Source: Verrucomicrobiaceae bacterium
GTDB taxonomy: Bacteria > Verrucomicrobiota > Verrucomicrobiia > Verrucomicrobiales > Verrucomicrobiaceae
DNA: 64,000 nt
Reading direction: 5' to 3'
Assembly (NCBI GenBank): GCA_016795485.1
Contig: JAEUHM010000027.1
Coordinates: 1 to 64,000 of the forward strand
The translations under genes and the position numbers were made by a program. Shown one piece after another: positions 53,412 through 62,179 of the stretch. The notes beneath the pieces were generated by a model. That model did not search any database, was not told where the DNA came from, and worked only from the letters and a program-made list of their open reading frames with translations. Every line of letters starts with the position of its first letter. Positions within the stretch are counted from its first letter, which is position 1.

Positions 53412-53469
53412 TTGCACAATCAACGACCTGCTGGCATGATAACGCAAGCAAGACTAAAACCCTCCGGCC

Positions 53470-54165
53470 ATGGATCGTGTCCCCAACATTGACGAAGCGT
53501 TTTTCGCCAATCATGTGTCTGGACTGACGATGGACCAACTCTGGGCCGCCGGCTGGAGACACCAGGGCACCTTATTCTTCCGCTACGATGCTTGTGAAAT
53601 GCAGGGTGCATGGCATGACATCGTGCCCGTGCGCATCCGGGTGGGGGATTTCCAGATGAGCAAGAGCCACCGCCGGGTCTGGCGAAAAAATGCTGATATT
53701 CGCTGGGAGGTCGGACCGGCCATCATTGACGAGCCTACTCACGAGATATTTGAGCGTCACAAGACCCGATTTCAGGACAACATTCCGGAGTCTATCCATT
53801 GCTTTTTCACTTCCCAACCACACGACACACCGTGCGAGTGCCTGTCACTCAGAGCCTTTCTGGGAAACCGGCTCGTGGCGGCAAGCTTCATGGACATGGG
53901 TGGCCTATGCACGTCCAGCGTGTATGCGATCTTCGATCCTGCGTTCGCACGGCGCGGTCTCGGCACCCTGACGCTGCTGAAGGAGGTGGAACTGACACGC
54001 AAGTCTGGAAGGACCTTTCTGTACCCTGGTTATGCCACACGCGAGCCCAGCCACTACGACTACAAAAAGACGTTCAGCGCCTTGGAGGGGTTGCATTGGC
54101 CCAGCTCAAGATGGTTGGACTGGGACGGGAGCACTCCCGGACCCCAGTTGCCTGATTTTGACTGA
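53470..54165 (+). CDS. compact Ate1/Bpt-like aminoacyl-tRNA-protein transferase
   Basis: A 231-residue protein matching the C-terminal (GNAT-like) domain of bacterial Bpt/Ate1: MDQLWAAGWRHQGTLFFRYD, VPVRIRVGDF, SKSHRRVWRKNADI, CECLSLRAFLGNRLVAASFMD split at a residue, FDPAFARRGLGTLTLL and LYPGYATREPSHYDYK. These enzymes attach Leu or Arg to N-terminal acidic residues and mark proteins for ClpAP-type degradation. The usual N-terminal cysteine-rich half is absent, so it may have a modified role. Confidence 0.78.
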   Translation: MDRVPNIDEAFFANHVSGLTMDQLWAAGWRHQGTLFFRYDACEMQGAWHDIVPVRIRVGDFQMSKSHRRVWRKNADIRWEVGPAIIDEPTHEIFERHKTRFQDNIPESIHCFFTSQPHDTPCECLSLRAFLGNRLVAASFMDMGGLCTSSVYAIFDPAFARRGLGTLTLLKEVELTRKSGRTFLYPGYATREPSHYDYKKTFSALEGLHWPSSRWLDWDGSTPGPQLPDFD

Positions 54166-54172
54166 CTCGTGA

Positions 54173-54958
54173 CTACTTCTTACTGAAGTAAGCGGCTAGG
54201 CTTTTGACTCCATCAGTTGTGGCAGGCTTCATTGCTGCGGCAATCGCTTCGTCCTGAAGCGCGCAAAGCTCGCGGATTCCCTTTTTGCCCAGCGTCAACA
54301 ATTGCTCCAGTTGCGACTCCGTGAAGACGGCCTCTTCACCACTTCCCTGCACCTCGACGAACTCGCCGGCTTCCGTCATGACGATGTTTGCATCCACTTC
54401 TGCCTTTACATCCTCTTCGTAACAAAGGTCTAACAAGGCCTCTCCGCTTACAATGCCAGCACTGATAGCAGCTACTTTACGTTTCATCGGCTGCTGGGTG
54501 ATCTTGCCCTTCTCCAGAAGACGGTTGAATGCTACGGACGCCGCAATGCAGGCACCTGTGATGGACGCTGTGCGTGTACCGCCGTCGGCCTGAAGCACAT
54601 CACAGTCTACCCAAAGAGTGCGGGCCCCAAGTTTCTCCAAATCAACGACAGCCCTGAGACTCCGACCAATAAGTCGCTGAATCTCAATGCTCCGACCATC
54701 CTGTTTGCCCCGGGATGAGTCGCGTTCTTTGCGATCCAGTGTCGAATAAGGCAACATGGAATACTCGGCCGTCAGCCAACCACCTGAGACCCCTTGGAAC
54801 TTCATCCACCGGGGAACCTCTTCCTGAATGGTAGCCGCACAAATAACGCGGGTGTTACCAAAGCCAATGAGAACGGAAGCGCTCGCATGAGGTGCTACAT
54901 CAAGAATGTAGCTGACATTTCTTAGCTGATCAGGGGTACGAAGGTCGGAACGGGCCAT
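54173..54958 (-). CDS. rph: ribonuclease PH
   Basis: A 261-residue RNase PH that trims the 3' ends of tRNA precursors using phosphate. It shows the standard motifs: VICAATIQEEVPRWM, GWLTAEYSMLPYST, RDSSRGKQDGRSIEIQRLIGRSLR, WVDCDVLQADGGTRTASITG and DLCYEEDVKAEVDANIVMTE (broken by family spacing). It is convergent with the transferase gene, 7 bp apart, and lies downstream of the RodZ-like gene. Confidence 0.95.
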   Translation of the reverse strand: MARSDLRTPDQLRNVSYILDVAPHASASVLIGFGNTRVICAATIQEEVPRWMKFQGVSGGWLTAEYSMLPYSTLDRKERDSSRGKQDGRSIEIQRLIGRSLRAVVDLEKLGARTLWVDCDVLQADGGTRTASITGACIAASVAFNRLLEKGKITQQPMKRKVAAISAGIVSGEALLDLCYEEDVKAEVDANIVMTEAGEFVEVQGSGEEAVFTESQLEQLLTLGKKGIRELCALQDEAIAAAMKPATTDGVKSLAAYFSKK

Positions 54959-54991
54959 TCCTTCTCGTAGCGTGCCGGACCGGGATTTCCA

Positions 54992-55291
54992 TCACCCATT
55001 TTTTTTCTTCTCGGCAGTAGCCCCTTCAGCCTCCCCCGGAGTCTCGACGTTCATCTCCACCCACTCATCTTTGCCTTCTTTATCGAGCTTCCGCTGGTTG
55101 TAAGTCATCACGATGACTAGGCCAATGACAGCGAGGGTGGCTTCCAAAATGAAAGGGGAGGTGAAGACGCTGGCCAACAGGCCAAATCCCCCCACCACCA
55201 CCTCACGAAATGACGGTTGGGTCTTATACGCCCAAGCAAACGCCGCAACGAGCGCCACCACAAACAAAAACCACCCAGAAAAACGCTTCAC
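54992..55291 (-). CDS. small two-helix membrane protein
   Basis: From GTG 55291 about 99 residues. The GTG overlaps the stop of the RodZ-like gene by 4 bp (GTGA), which decides the start. It has two hydrophobic segments (FLFVVALVAAFAWAY; FILEATLAVIGLVIVMTY) and an acidic/lysine-rich tail ending AEKKKNG. No family is recognised. Co-translation with the RodZ-like protein suggests a link to cell shape or the envelope. Confidence 0.72.
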   Translation of the reverse strand: MKRFSGWFLFVVALVAAFAWAYKTQPSFREVVVGGFGLLASVFTSPFILEATLAVIGLVIVMTYNQRKLDKEGKDEWVEMNVETPGEAEGATAEKKKNG

Positions 55292-55989
55292 TGCACCACG
55301 ACTGCAGTTTTGATGACCGGCACCGCCGGGCGGACCTCCATTGCAGGACCCTGCCCCTTTGTGCCAGGCTCTTCGTCGTCTTCCACCACTTGGGCGGCCC
55401 TGACATTGGTCTTGTTGACCTTTTGCCACGGAATGACGTTGTTGAGCACGGCTGGAGCAGACTCCGTCGGAGGTAGAACGGCCATCGCCACTGGTTCTGG
55501 AGACACCACTTCTGTAGCAGTGATGGGCGAAGAGCCTGACACCGGCATCTTTGAAACCCAATAAGCTGTAGCTGCCCCCATCACGGCAAGCATTGCCGCC
55601 GCCTTGGTCACTGGCGAAACCGGAGCCTTGATTCGACGCCCACCAGCTTGGGGCATAGGCGCAGGACGAGGAAGCTTTCCAAATCGACGCGGCTGAGCCT
55701 CGTCTACCCAGGGTCCGTGGTTCTCTACCAAATAGCGATAATCAGCCACGCCCCCAAGAATCGGCTGGGGCAATGAATCCACGATGGTCTGTGTGTTTAC
55801 GCCCAGGAAGCGGCCGTAAATCTTCAAATAAGACTTGGCGTAAGCCATGCTCCCGATAGAGGCGAACTTGCCTTCCTCAAGCAATCGCAAGCGATCCACC
55901 GGAATCCGAGTTTCGTGAGCCGCATCCGCCAAAGTGAGACTCAGGGCCTCACGTTGCTGGCGAAGTGTTTCGGTCACAGAAGTCGACAT
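55288..55989 (-). CDS. RodZ-like HTH membrane protein
   Basis: From ATG 55989 (MSTSVTETLRQQR) about 233 residues. It has an N-terminal HTH_25 domain (LTLADAAHETRIPVDRLRLLEEG), FASIGSMAYAKSYLKIYGRFL typical of RodZ, then a transmembrane segment (AAMLAVMGAATAYWV, about 130-145) and a variable C-terminal tail. RodZ links MreB filaments to the membrane in cell-shape control. The periplasmic domain is short, and the identification rests on the N-terminal half. It starts a minus-strand operon with the small membrane protein. Confidence 0.82.
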   Translation of the reverse strand: MSTSVTETLRQQREALSLTLADAAHETRIPVDRLRLLEEGKFASIGSMAYAKSYLKIYGRFLGVNTQTIVDSLPQPILGGVADYRYLVENHGPWVDEAQPRRFGKLPRPAPMPQAGGRRIKAPVSPVTKAAAMLAVMGAATAYWVSKMPVSGSSPITATEVVSPEPVAMAVLPPTESAPAVLNNVIPWQKVNKTNVRAAQVVEDDEEPGTKGQGPAMEVRPAVPVIKTAVVVQ

Positions 55990-56288
55990 AGATTTCGCAC
56001 GTAATGACATGAGATTCGCAGAAATTGCAAAAGGTATTTTTTCTGAGTCTCAGCCAAAGGCATCTTGTGGTCGCACAGTCAGTGCGACTCAAGATCTAGG
56101 ACTTCGTTCATTTTTCCCCAACTCATCGCCCCTCCAGTCCCCCCCCGAATGAGTCAGCCTCGCCACTTGTGTGGCCTGACCATTAAGCTATTCTAAGCAC
56201 TTGTAAGGATTCCACGGAACAAACTCGCATCTGACGGCTCTCATGCTATGTCGGCGATTTCCGCTGCCCCTGCCCTCATTATCTGCCC
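55990..56288. promoter_or_regulatory. divergent intergenic region between rodZ-like and pilus genes
   Basis: About 300 bp between two divergent operons. It should contain promoters for both. I see no clear operator or riboswitch; a C-rich run (ccagtcccccccc) near 56133 and a sequence ggcctgaccattaag near 56172 are the only notable features. Confidence 0.4.
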
Positions 56289-57506
56289 ATGAAATCTTCT
56301 GAAGAAACCTGCCTCATCCCCGGTCCATCCGGGCCGACAGGGTGGCGTGCCTCCGGGAAGGGCAAACTCACAGGCATCGAGGTAGGTCGGATGAAACGGG
56401 CGGATTGGGTGGCCTTGCCACAAAAGGCGGTGATCACCCTGCCAGCACGATTTCCCGCCATGACGCCTGACAGGCGGGAAGCAGCAGCCCAGCTTGAGCT
56501 TGAGACCCTGGGGCTCAATGGGCTGACCAACGACGATTTTGACATCACCACTCACGACACAGACGAAAAAGAGCACCGCGCAACCATCGCGATCCAGTCC
56601 GCCGGGCATTCCGTACCGCCCGAGGCGGGCATGGACAGTAAGTTTGCTCCGTCGGTGAGTTTCAAGCGACTCGAGCCCAGTGAAGTCACGCTCTGGCGAG
56701 AGTCAGACCAGTGGTGCATGGCCATTCCCGCCGAAAACGGCAGACCTCTCCACGCCCAAGCGCTAACGGCCCGCGATGTAGACGAAGATGCCGCCGCAGA
56801 GATCCGATGTGTGCTCGGGGCGCTGGACTTGCTGGGACTGACGCCTGAAGTCAAGGAAGTGGTCGTAGAACGTCCCGAGGATCAACCCCCACCTCTCGGT
56901 CTGGCAGATTTAGCTGCTGAAGTGGATTTACCCATCAAAATTGAGCCGCTGGCGGCCCCGGTGCTCCCCGATCACAACTGGCGACTGGCCCCCACCGTTA
57001 TCCTCCAACGCCGTCGTGAGCGGGCTCAGCGGCAGGCAGCCTTCCTTGCTGGGTTAGGGGCCGTCCTCGTCATTCTGGCCCTGCTTGGAGCGTTTGCGGC
57101 GCGACTCTGGACCCGGGAGCGGAGTCTCGTGGCAGAGACCGCTCGATTGGACGCGATGGAGTCAGAGTTGGTGACCATCAGAGAGGCGCAAGAGCGCTGG
57201 GGTCTCATCGAATCCGCTCTCACTCCTGACAAAACCCCTCCGGAGATTTTTCATCAGATAGCAAGGCTGATGCCGCCCAAGGACATGCGGCTTTCTTTAT
57301 TCAAAATCGACGGTTCCACAGTTTACCTGAGCGCAGAGACCAAAGACCAGACCTTGGAGGGCCAGTTGCGCCAGAATCTTTTGGACTCCAAAGCCGGCTG
57401 CTTTGAGGGGCTTCAATGGGATACGCCCAACTCCCGCCAGCAGCCTGATGGGCGGTTGGTTTTTGACTGGCAGGCCGCCCCTCCCGTGACCGAAGAATCT
57501 CAATAA
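56289..57506 (+). CDS. PilM/PilN-like inner-membrane pilus assembly protein
   Basis: A 405-residue protein with a cytoplasmic N-terminal part (ITLPARFPAMTPDRREAAAQLELE), a transmembrane helix (FLAGLGAVLVILALLGAFAARL, about 248-270) and a periplasmic coiled-coil and alpha/beta part (IARLMPPKDMRLSLFKIDG). This resembles a fused PilM/GspL-PilN protein of type IV pilus or type II secretion platforms. It starts an operon that ends in a secretin. The Akkermansia cluster Amuc_1098-1102 has a similar set, but the match here is by order and design. Confidence 0.72.
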   Translation: MKSSEETCLIPGPSGPTGWRASGKGKLTGIEVGRMKRADWVALPQKAVITLPARFPAMTPDRREAAAQLELETLGLNGLTNDDFDITTHDTDEKEHRATIAIQSAGHSVPPEAGMDSKFAPSVSFKRLEPSEVTLWRESDQWCMAIPAENGRPLHAQALTARDVDEDAAAEIRCVLGALDLLGLTPEVKEVVVERPEDQPPPLGLADLAAEVDLPIKIEPLAAPVLPDHNWRLAPTVILQRRRERAQRQAAFLAGLGAVLVILALLGAFAARLWTRERSLVAETARLDAMESELVTIREAQERWGLIESALTPDKTPPEIFHQIARLMPPKDMRLSLFKIDGSTVYLSAETKDQTLEGQLRQNLLDSKAGCFEGLQWDTPNSRQQPDGRLVFDWQAAPPVTEESQ

Positions 57507-57523
57507 GGCTGACCATACCGCAG

Positions 57524-58060
57524 ATGAACCCCAGAGAGCTCAGACTCGCCATCGCCCTTGCTGCCATCCTCGTGGTTGGCGGAGGGTATTTGGCGTACAA
57601 GCGTCTTGGCGGCTGGAAATCCAGATTGGAGAGCCGCGAGATCGCGCTCGCCCAGAGACGAGTAGAAGCAGAGAGCCTTCTCTCCATGAAGGACTACTGG
57701 AAGGCTCGCTCAGAGTTCCTCAATGCCAACCAGCCAGAGTTCAAAAACCGCAACGAGGCAGACAACAGCTTACTGACTTTCGTCAAAGACCGCGCCAAAA
57801 CCCACGAGGTAGAACTGTCCTTAGCTCAATTGGAGCAACCTGAGGACCAGACCGGGGTACGCGCCTCCAACATGATCGTAGACGGCAAAGCGGAGTATGA
57901 GAAAATGTGGCGCTTCATCCACTCACTCCAAGATGATCCCAAGAACTTCATCACGATCCGCAGCATGGAACTCCGTCCTAACCTAGAAGACACGAAAGTG
58001 CTGGAGGTGACCGAACTGCGGATTCAGAAGTGGTTCAAAGTGAGCAACTCGGAGGGCTGA
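57524..58060 (+). CDS. PilO/GspM-like pilus assembly protein
   Basis: A 178-residue protein with an N-terminal transmembrane helix (LAIALAAILVVGGGYLAY, about 7-24), a coiled-coil (about 30-75) and a C-terminal ferredoxin-like part (EYEKMWRFIHSLQDDPKNFITIRSMEL cut here to its core), as in PilO/GspM and Amuc_1100-like proteins. It lies 17 bp after the first gene and 2 bp before the next. It would sit in the inner membrane and pair with the PilN-like protein. Confidence 0.75.
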   Translation: MNPRELRLAIALAAILVVGGGYLAYKRLGGWKSRLESREIALAQRRVEAESLLSMKDYWKARSEFLNANQPEFKNRNEADNSLLTFVKDRAKTHEVELSLAQLEQPEDQTGVRASNMIVDGKAEYEKMWRFIHSLQDDPKNFITIRSMELRPNLEDTKVLEVTELRIQKWFKVSNSEG

Positions 58061-58062
58061 AT

Positions 58063-58917
58063 ATGATCCGGAGCTTCCATTACTTCTTCCTCGGCACGGC
58101 GATCGCTTTTGCGTCCGTCTGTGGCGGTGGATATTCGCAGGAAGCCCCTCCTCAAGCCCCGCCTAACGTAGATGGAGCCTCGCCAGACTCTACGTCCCCT
58201 GAGCCTCCCGCAGATGGCAATCCGCCTTCAGCCGATGCCACAACCACTGGCACCCCATCTTCGCCGATTGAAGGACTCGGCCCGGCTATTCCCCAAGCTT
58301 ATACTGCGGACCGCTACTCCGGCACCTGGACTAAGAACCCGTTCCTCGTCGAAGTGGCACCTGTTGCCGTAAATCAAGTCTCGTTTGCCCAAGACTGGGC
58401 GCTCACTGGCCTCACGGTCAAACCTAACGGTGAGAGCATGGCCTACATTCGCAACAAGCAAACCCAAGAGTTCAAGCGAGTAACCAACAAGCCAGACTCC
58501 GATGGCTTTGAACTCGTCAAGGCTAACCCTAACCCTGATCGCAAGAGTGCATCCGTGGAAGTGCGGAAAGGCTCAGAGACCGCCACGCTCAAGTACGATG
58601 AAGTGGCACCCGCACCAGCTGCCGCCCAGCGAGTGCCTGTGCCTGGGCAGGTGCCCAACGCCGTGCCGAATGGCGTCCCTACCAATACAGCCGCAGCGGC
58701 AGCCATGCGCCCAGGCACGCCCGGAGTGCCGCCCGTTGCTCGGCCTGGCGTACCACCCGCCCCTGGAATGCAGGGCACGCAACCGCAATACCCCGGAGCC
58801 ACTCAGGCCCAACAAATGCCTGCAAACTTGCCTGGGAGCATTCCACGCACGCCATCTTCCCGCCGCCGTCTCCTCATCCCTCCCGCTCAGCCAGCCCCTG
58901 GGGCACCTCCGCAATGA
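58063..58917 (+). CDS. secreted proline-rich protein of pilus operon
   Basis: From ATG 58063 about 284 residues. It has a signal peptide (YFFLGTAIAFASVCGGGYS), a Pro/Ala-rich stretch, a conserved core (YTADRYSGTWTKNPFLVE, QDWALTGLTV, MAYIRNKQTQEFKRV), a long Pro/Ala/Val/Gly-rich linker and the tail RRRLLIPPAQPAPGAPPQ. The core is shared with the next gene. It looks like a PilP/GspC-like connector between inner membrane platform and secretin, though this is inference. Its stop overlaps the next ATG by 4 bp. Confidence 0.75.
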   Translation: MIRSFHYFFLGTAIAFASVCGGGYSQEAPPQAPPNVDGASPDSTSPEPPADGNPPSADATTTGTPSSPIEGLGPAIPQAYTADRYSGTWTKNPFLVEVAPVAVNQVSFAQDWALTGLTVKPNGESMAYIRNKQTQEFKRVTNKPDSDGFELVKANPNPDRKSASVEVRKGSETATLKYDEVAPAPAAAQRVPVPGQVPNAVPNGVPTNTAAAAAMRPGTPGVPPVARPGVPPAPGMQGTQPQYPGATQAQQMPANLPGSIPRTPSSRRRLLIPPAQPAPGAPPQ

Positions 58918-58918
58918 A
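58858..58918. repeat. 61-bp exact repeat at gene junction, first copy
   Basis: Begins tcccgccgccgtctcc and ends gcaatgaa; identical to 59364-59424. It encodes the shared C-terminal tail and includes the stop and the overlapping start of the following gene. Confidence 0.9.
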
Positions 58919-59423
58919 GTCTCTTGTTATAATCTGCTGCGCGATCACCGGCTTCCTTATGGCGAACGAGGAAAACTCAGTGCCGTCGGCATATCCAAGC
59001 GACCGCTACGCTCCTACTTGGGGGCGTAATCCGTTCTTGGTTACAACAACAAACCCGCCTCCGAAATCGTCTTGGGAACAGGATTGGGTGCTCCTTGGTA
59101 CCACTGTACTTGAAAAACAGGGAGCATTCGCACTGATACAGAATGTGCATACGCGAGAAGTCGTTAGAGTTGAGTCCAAACCCAACATTCACGGATTCAA
59201 ACTCATCGCTTGCCAGCCCGATCCCGCGAGAAAGGCCTCAACCGCCGAGATCAGCCTCCACGGCAAAATAGCAAGCTTGCCCCTAGCGAACACCACGGCA
59301 GCTCAATCTGCCCAGAACAAGCCTGACCGTCCGGAGCCTGTGCCTACACCAATCAACAGCCAATCCCGCCGCCGTCTCCTCATCCCTCCCGCTCAGCCAG
59401 CCCCTGGGGCACCTCCGCAATGA
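58914..59423 (+). CDS. secreted paralogue of preceding pilus-operon protein
   Basis: A 169-residue protein with a signal peptide (LVIICCAITGFLMA). Its core (YPSDRYAPTWGRNPFLVT, QDWVLLGTTV, AFALIQNVHTREVVRVES) matches the preceding protein, and it ends in exactly the same 18-residue tail RRRLLIPPAQPAPGAPPQ. It lacks the long Pro-rich linker. This is a tandem duplicate. Both its junctions are 4-bp ATGA overlaps, so it is co-translated with the secretin. Confidence 0.8.
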   Translation: MKSLVIICCAITGFLMANEENSVPSAYPSDRYAPTWGRNPFLVTTTNPPPKSSWEQDWVLLGTTVLEKQGAFALIQNVHTREVVRVESKPNIHGFKLIACQPDPARKASTAEISLHGKIASLPLANTTAAQSAQNKPDRPEPVPTPINSQSRRRLLIPPAQPAPGAPPQ

Positions 59424-59424
59424 A
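59364..59424. repeat. 61-bp exact repeat at gene junction, second copy
   Basis: Identical to 58858-58918; it includes the secretin start codon. Confidence 0.9.
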
Positions 59425-62128
59425 AAAACTCGCACTCACCCTCAGCTTTGTGTCCGGATGCATTGTCAGCTGGGCTCAGCTACCTGTGCAATCGCCTGCG
59501 ACCAACCCGTCCGCCCCTTCAGACAGCGGGACAAGGCGGCGCTCATCTTTATTCCTTGCTCAGATTCCTCAAAACACACCCGTAGCCCAACCCGGATCGG
59601 GTGCTATCCCTGGGCAGAATCCAAACACGATCCGCCCGAACATTCCGAGGCCCGCCGTAACACCGGTGCCTCGACCCGGCACGGCTGGTAGCCCTGCAAG
59701 ACCCCAACAACCGGGCGTCAACCCCTCAGCAGCGCCCCAGCAGCCGATTCCAGCACCGCAGCCTGCAATCGGTCGTCAGGCACCTTCCCCGTCCGTTCAG
59801 AATCCGCCAGATGCAGCTCCGGATACCTCTGGCGAGGAACTCATCGACATTCAGTGGGTGCAGTTCCCCATGTCTCAAATCCTCCTCGAGTATGAAAAAC
59901 TGACCGGCAAAAAGATTGTGCGGGATATCAACGTCGAATCCGTCAGCTTTACCATTGAGACCACTGGCCAACTACCCAAGTCCCAGGCAATCGAATACAT
60001 CGAGAAGAGTCTTTTGCTCAATGGCTATGCTTTCGTGCCTGCGGGTGACGGAATGCTGAAGTTCCTCAATGTCGCGGCGCTCAAACCCGGCTCCGAGGGC
60101 ACTGATATCTTCAATGACCCAGATGACCTTCCCAATGACGAGCGCATCGTCACCTTCGTGCAGCCGCTGCAATTTCTTGAGGCCGAGGACTTGAAGAAGT
60201 CCATCACTGAACTCGTTCCCGCTCACGCCTATCAAGTCATCACCGCACTGCCAAATGCTCGCGGAGTCATCATCACCGACAACAGCGCTACCATTCGCTA
60301 CATGCTCAAGTTGATCGAGCATCTGGACGTCGAGCCGTCCAGAACCGACAAGCGCTCTTTCCAACTGCTCCGTTCCTCAGCGGATAAAGTAGCCGAGGCG
60401 CTAAACGAGATCCTCGACATTGAGAGCAAGAAAAGCGGTAGCTCAGGTGGCAGCAGTGGTGGCACCCGCACTGCACCACCGCCCCCCGTCCCAGCCGCCA
60501 CTCCCGCAGCCAATGGCATTCCTCAACAGAACCCAGCAGCCCAGGCCCAAGCTCGCACTCCGACACCTGCAGCCGCAGGGGGAAATGCTCCACAAGCCGC
60601 AGCCATTCCTCCAAAAATCATCCCGATTGCTCGCACGAACAAGTTGCTGGTCATCGCACGTCCCATCGACCTCGCTTACATTGAGACGCTTATTGAGGAA
60701 CTGGATGGTGCTAGCGATGTGCGCAATTTCATCTCTCGTCCGATGAAGTATATGCTCGCCACTGCGGCACTTCCCGTCATCGAGCACGCCATCACTCGCG
60801 GCATGGACGACGAGGGAGGTAGCGGTACGACATCTGGCGGAAACAGCACCCTGGGAGCTAACAACAACAACTCCTCGGCCAACAACACCAATAACCGCAG
60901 TGGTGACTTCAGCAGTGGCCGTAGCGGCGGCTTTGGTGGCAACTCCGGCTTCGGCGGTGGTGGCTACGGCAGCGGTGGCATGGGCGGCTCCGGCTTCGGA
61001 GGCGGGGGCGGCCTCAGTTCCCTTGGCGGAGACAGCATGGAGCCTAAATCTACCGTCATTGGTAAGACGCTCATCATTGCCGATCCCAACGTGAACGAGA
61101 TTTTTGCCTCCGGTCCGCCAGATCAGCTTGAGGCACTCAATCAAGTCCTGGAGCAGATCGACCGACGGCCTCGCCAGGTCATCATCGACGCCGTCATTGG
61201 TGAGCTTAATGTCAATGACAACAAAGACTTCGGCATCGACTACATCATGCGGCCCAGAAGCTTCGGCCAGGGCAACAACTACGGCACCGTCGCTGGAGTG
61301 GCTCGCAATGACATCGTTGGCGATCTCCTTGTAGATCCTAGCGGACTCTCCGGTTTGGATGATTTCCCCAACCCCTCCGGCCTTGCGATCTTTGGCACAC
61401 TCAATGATGACCTCAACTTCGCCATCAAGGCGCTCGCCAGCACATCTAACTTCAAGATCCTTTCACGCCCCACCCTTCACACCATCAACAACAAGCCCGC
61501 CTCTATCGAGACGGGTCTGAAAATCCCCATTCCCACCTCCACACTCGGCAGCTATAACGGCGGAGTGTCTGACCCTACCGTCGGCGGCGGTGTAAACAGT
61601 GGCTTTGTCTCAAACATCGCCTACCAGGATGTCTCACTGCGGCTGGACGTGGCACCGCTGATTTACTCGGACGACGAACTGCTCCTTGAGGTCAAGCAGG
61701 TTAACGCCTCCACCAGTGGAACCACCACCATCTCTGGCAATCCGATCCCAAATATTTCTAACCAGGGTCTACAAACGACGATCACCGTCAAAAACAACGC
61801 CACCGTCTTGCTTGGCGGACTTATTTCCGAGACAACGGATCGTCAGCGCAACGGCATCCCCATCCTCAAGGACCTGCCGATCATCAAATACCTCACCTCC
61901 AGCACCAAGAACTTCAAAAAGCGCAACGAACTCCTGGTGTTCATCCGTCCTCGCATCGTGAAGGGCGATGGCGATGTGCCGACCTCAGCGCAAGATCCTG
62001 CTGGCGCTTCACCGCTGGGTGGTGATATGCGGAAGTTCATCAACAACGAGTACGTAGACCCAGAGCAAGAGCGCAGTCAGATCAAACGCAGCCGCGCCGC
62101 ACGCCTCTTCCAGAAGCTGTTCCAGTAA
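59420..62128 (+). CDS. type II/IV pilus secretin (PilQ/GspD-like)
   Basis: A 902-residue outer-membrane secretin. Signal peptide (LALTLSFVSGCIVSWA), a Pro/Gln-rich linker, N-domains from about residue 140 (STN/secretin_N: MSQILLEYEKLTGKKIVRDI), a Gly/Ser/Asn-rich stretch (about 470-535) and a C-terminal secretin domain (about 581-850), including RPRQVIIDAVIGELNV and TTITVKNNATVLLGGLI followed by DLPIIKYL and LLVFIRPRIV. It would form the outer-membrane channel for pilus or pseudopilus passage. It ends the five-gene operon and is similar in design to Amuc_1098. Confidence 0.92.
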   Translation: MKKLALTLSFVSGCIVSWAQLPVQSPATNPSAPSDSGTRRRSSLFLAQIPQNTPVAQPGSGAIPGQNPNTIRPNIPRPAVTPVPRPGTAGSPARPQQPGVNPSAAPQQPIPAPQPAIGRQAPSPSVQNPPDAAPDTSGEELIDIQWVQFPMSQILLEYEKLTGKKIVRDINVESVSFTIETTGQLPKSQAIEYIEKSLLLNGYAFVPAGDGMLKFLNVAALKPGSEGTDIFNDPDDLPNDERIVTFVQPLQFLEAEDLKKSITELVPAHAYQVITALPNARGVIITDNSATIRYMLKLIEHLDVEPSRTDKRSFQLLRSSADKVAEALNEILDIESKKSGSSGGSSGGTRTAPPPPVPAATPAANGIPQQNPAAQAQARTPTPAAAGGNAPQAAAIPPKIIPIARTNKLLVIARPIDLAYIETLIEELDGASDVRNFISRPMKYMLATAALPVIEHAITRGMDDEGGSGTTSGGNSTLGANNNNSSANNTNNRSGDFSSGRSGGFGGNSGFGGGGYGSGGMGGSGFGGGGGLSSLGGDSMEPKSTVIGKTLIIADPNVNEIFASGPPDQLEALNQVLEQIDRRPRQVIIDAVIGELNVNDNKDFGIDYIMRPRSFGQGNNYGTVAGVARNDIVGDLLVDPSGLSGLDDFPNPSGLAIFGTLNDDLNFAIKALASTSNFKILSRPTLHTINNKPASIETGLKIPIPTSTLGSYNGGVSDPTVGGGVNSGFVSNIAYQDVSLRLDVAPLIYSDDELLLEVKQVNASTSGTTTISGNPIPNISNQGLQTTITVKNNATVLLGGLISETTDRQRNGIPILKDLPIIKYLTSSTKNFKKRNELLVFIRPRIVKGDGDVPTSAQDPAGASPLGGDMRKFINNEYVDPEQERSQIKRSRAARLFQKLFQ

Positions 62129-62179
62129 CACGCTTATCCTTCCTGCAGCAGGGCAGCATTCAAACAACACCGCTAGGTG

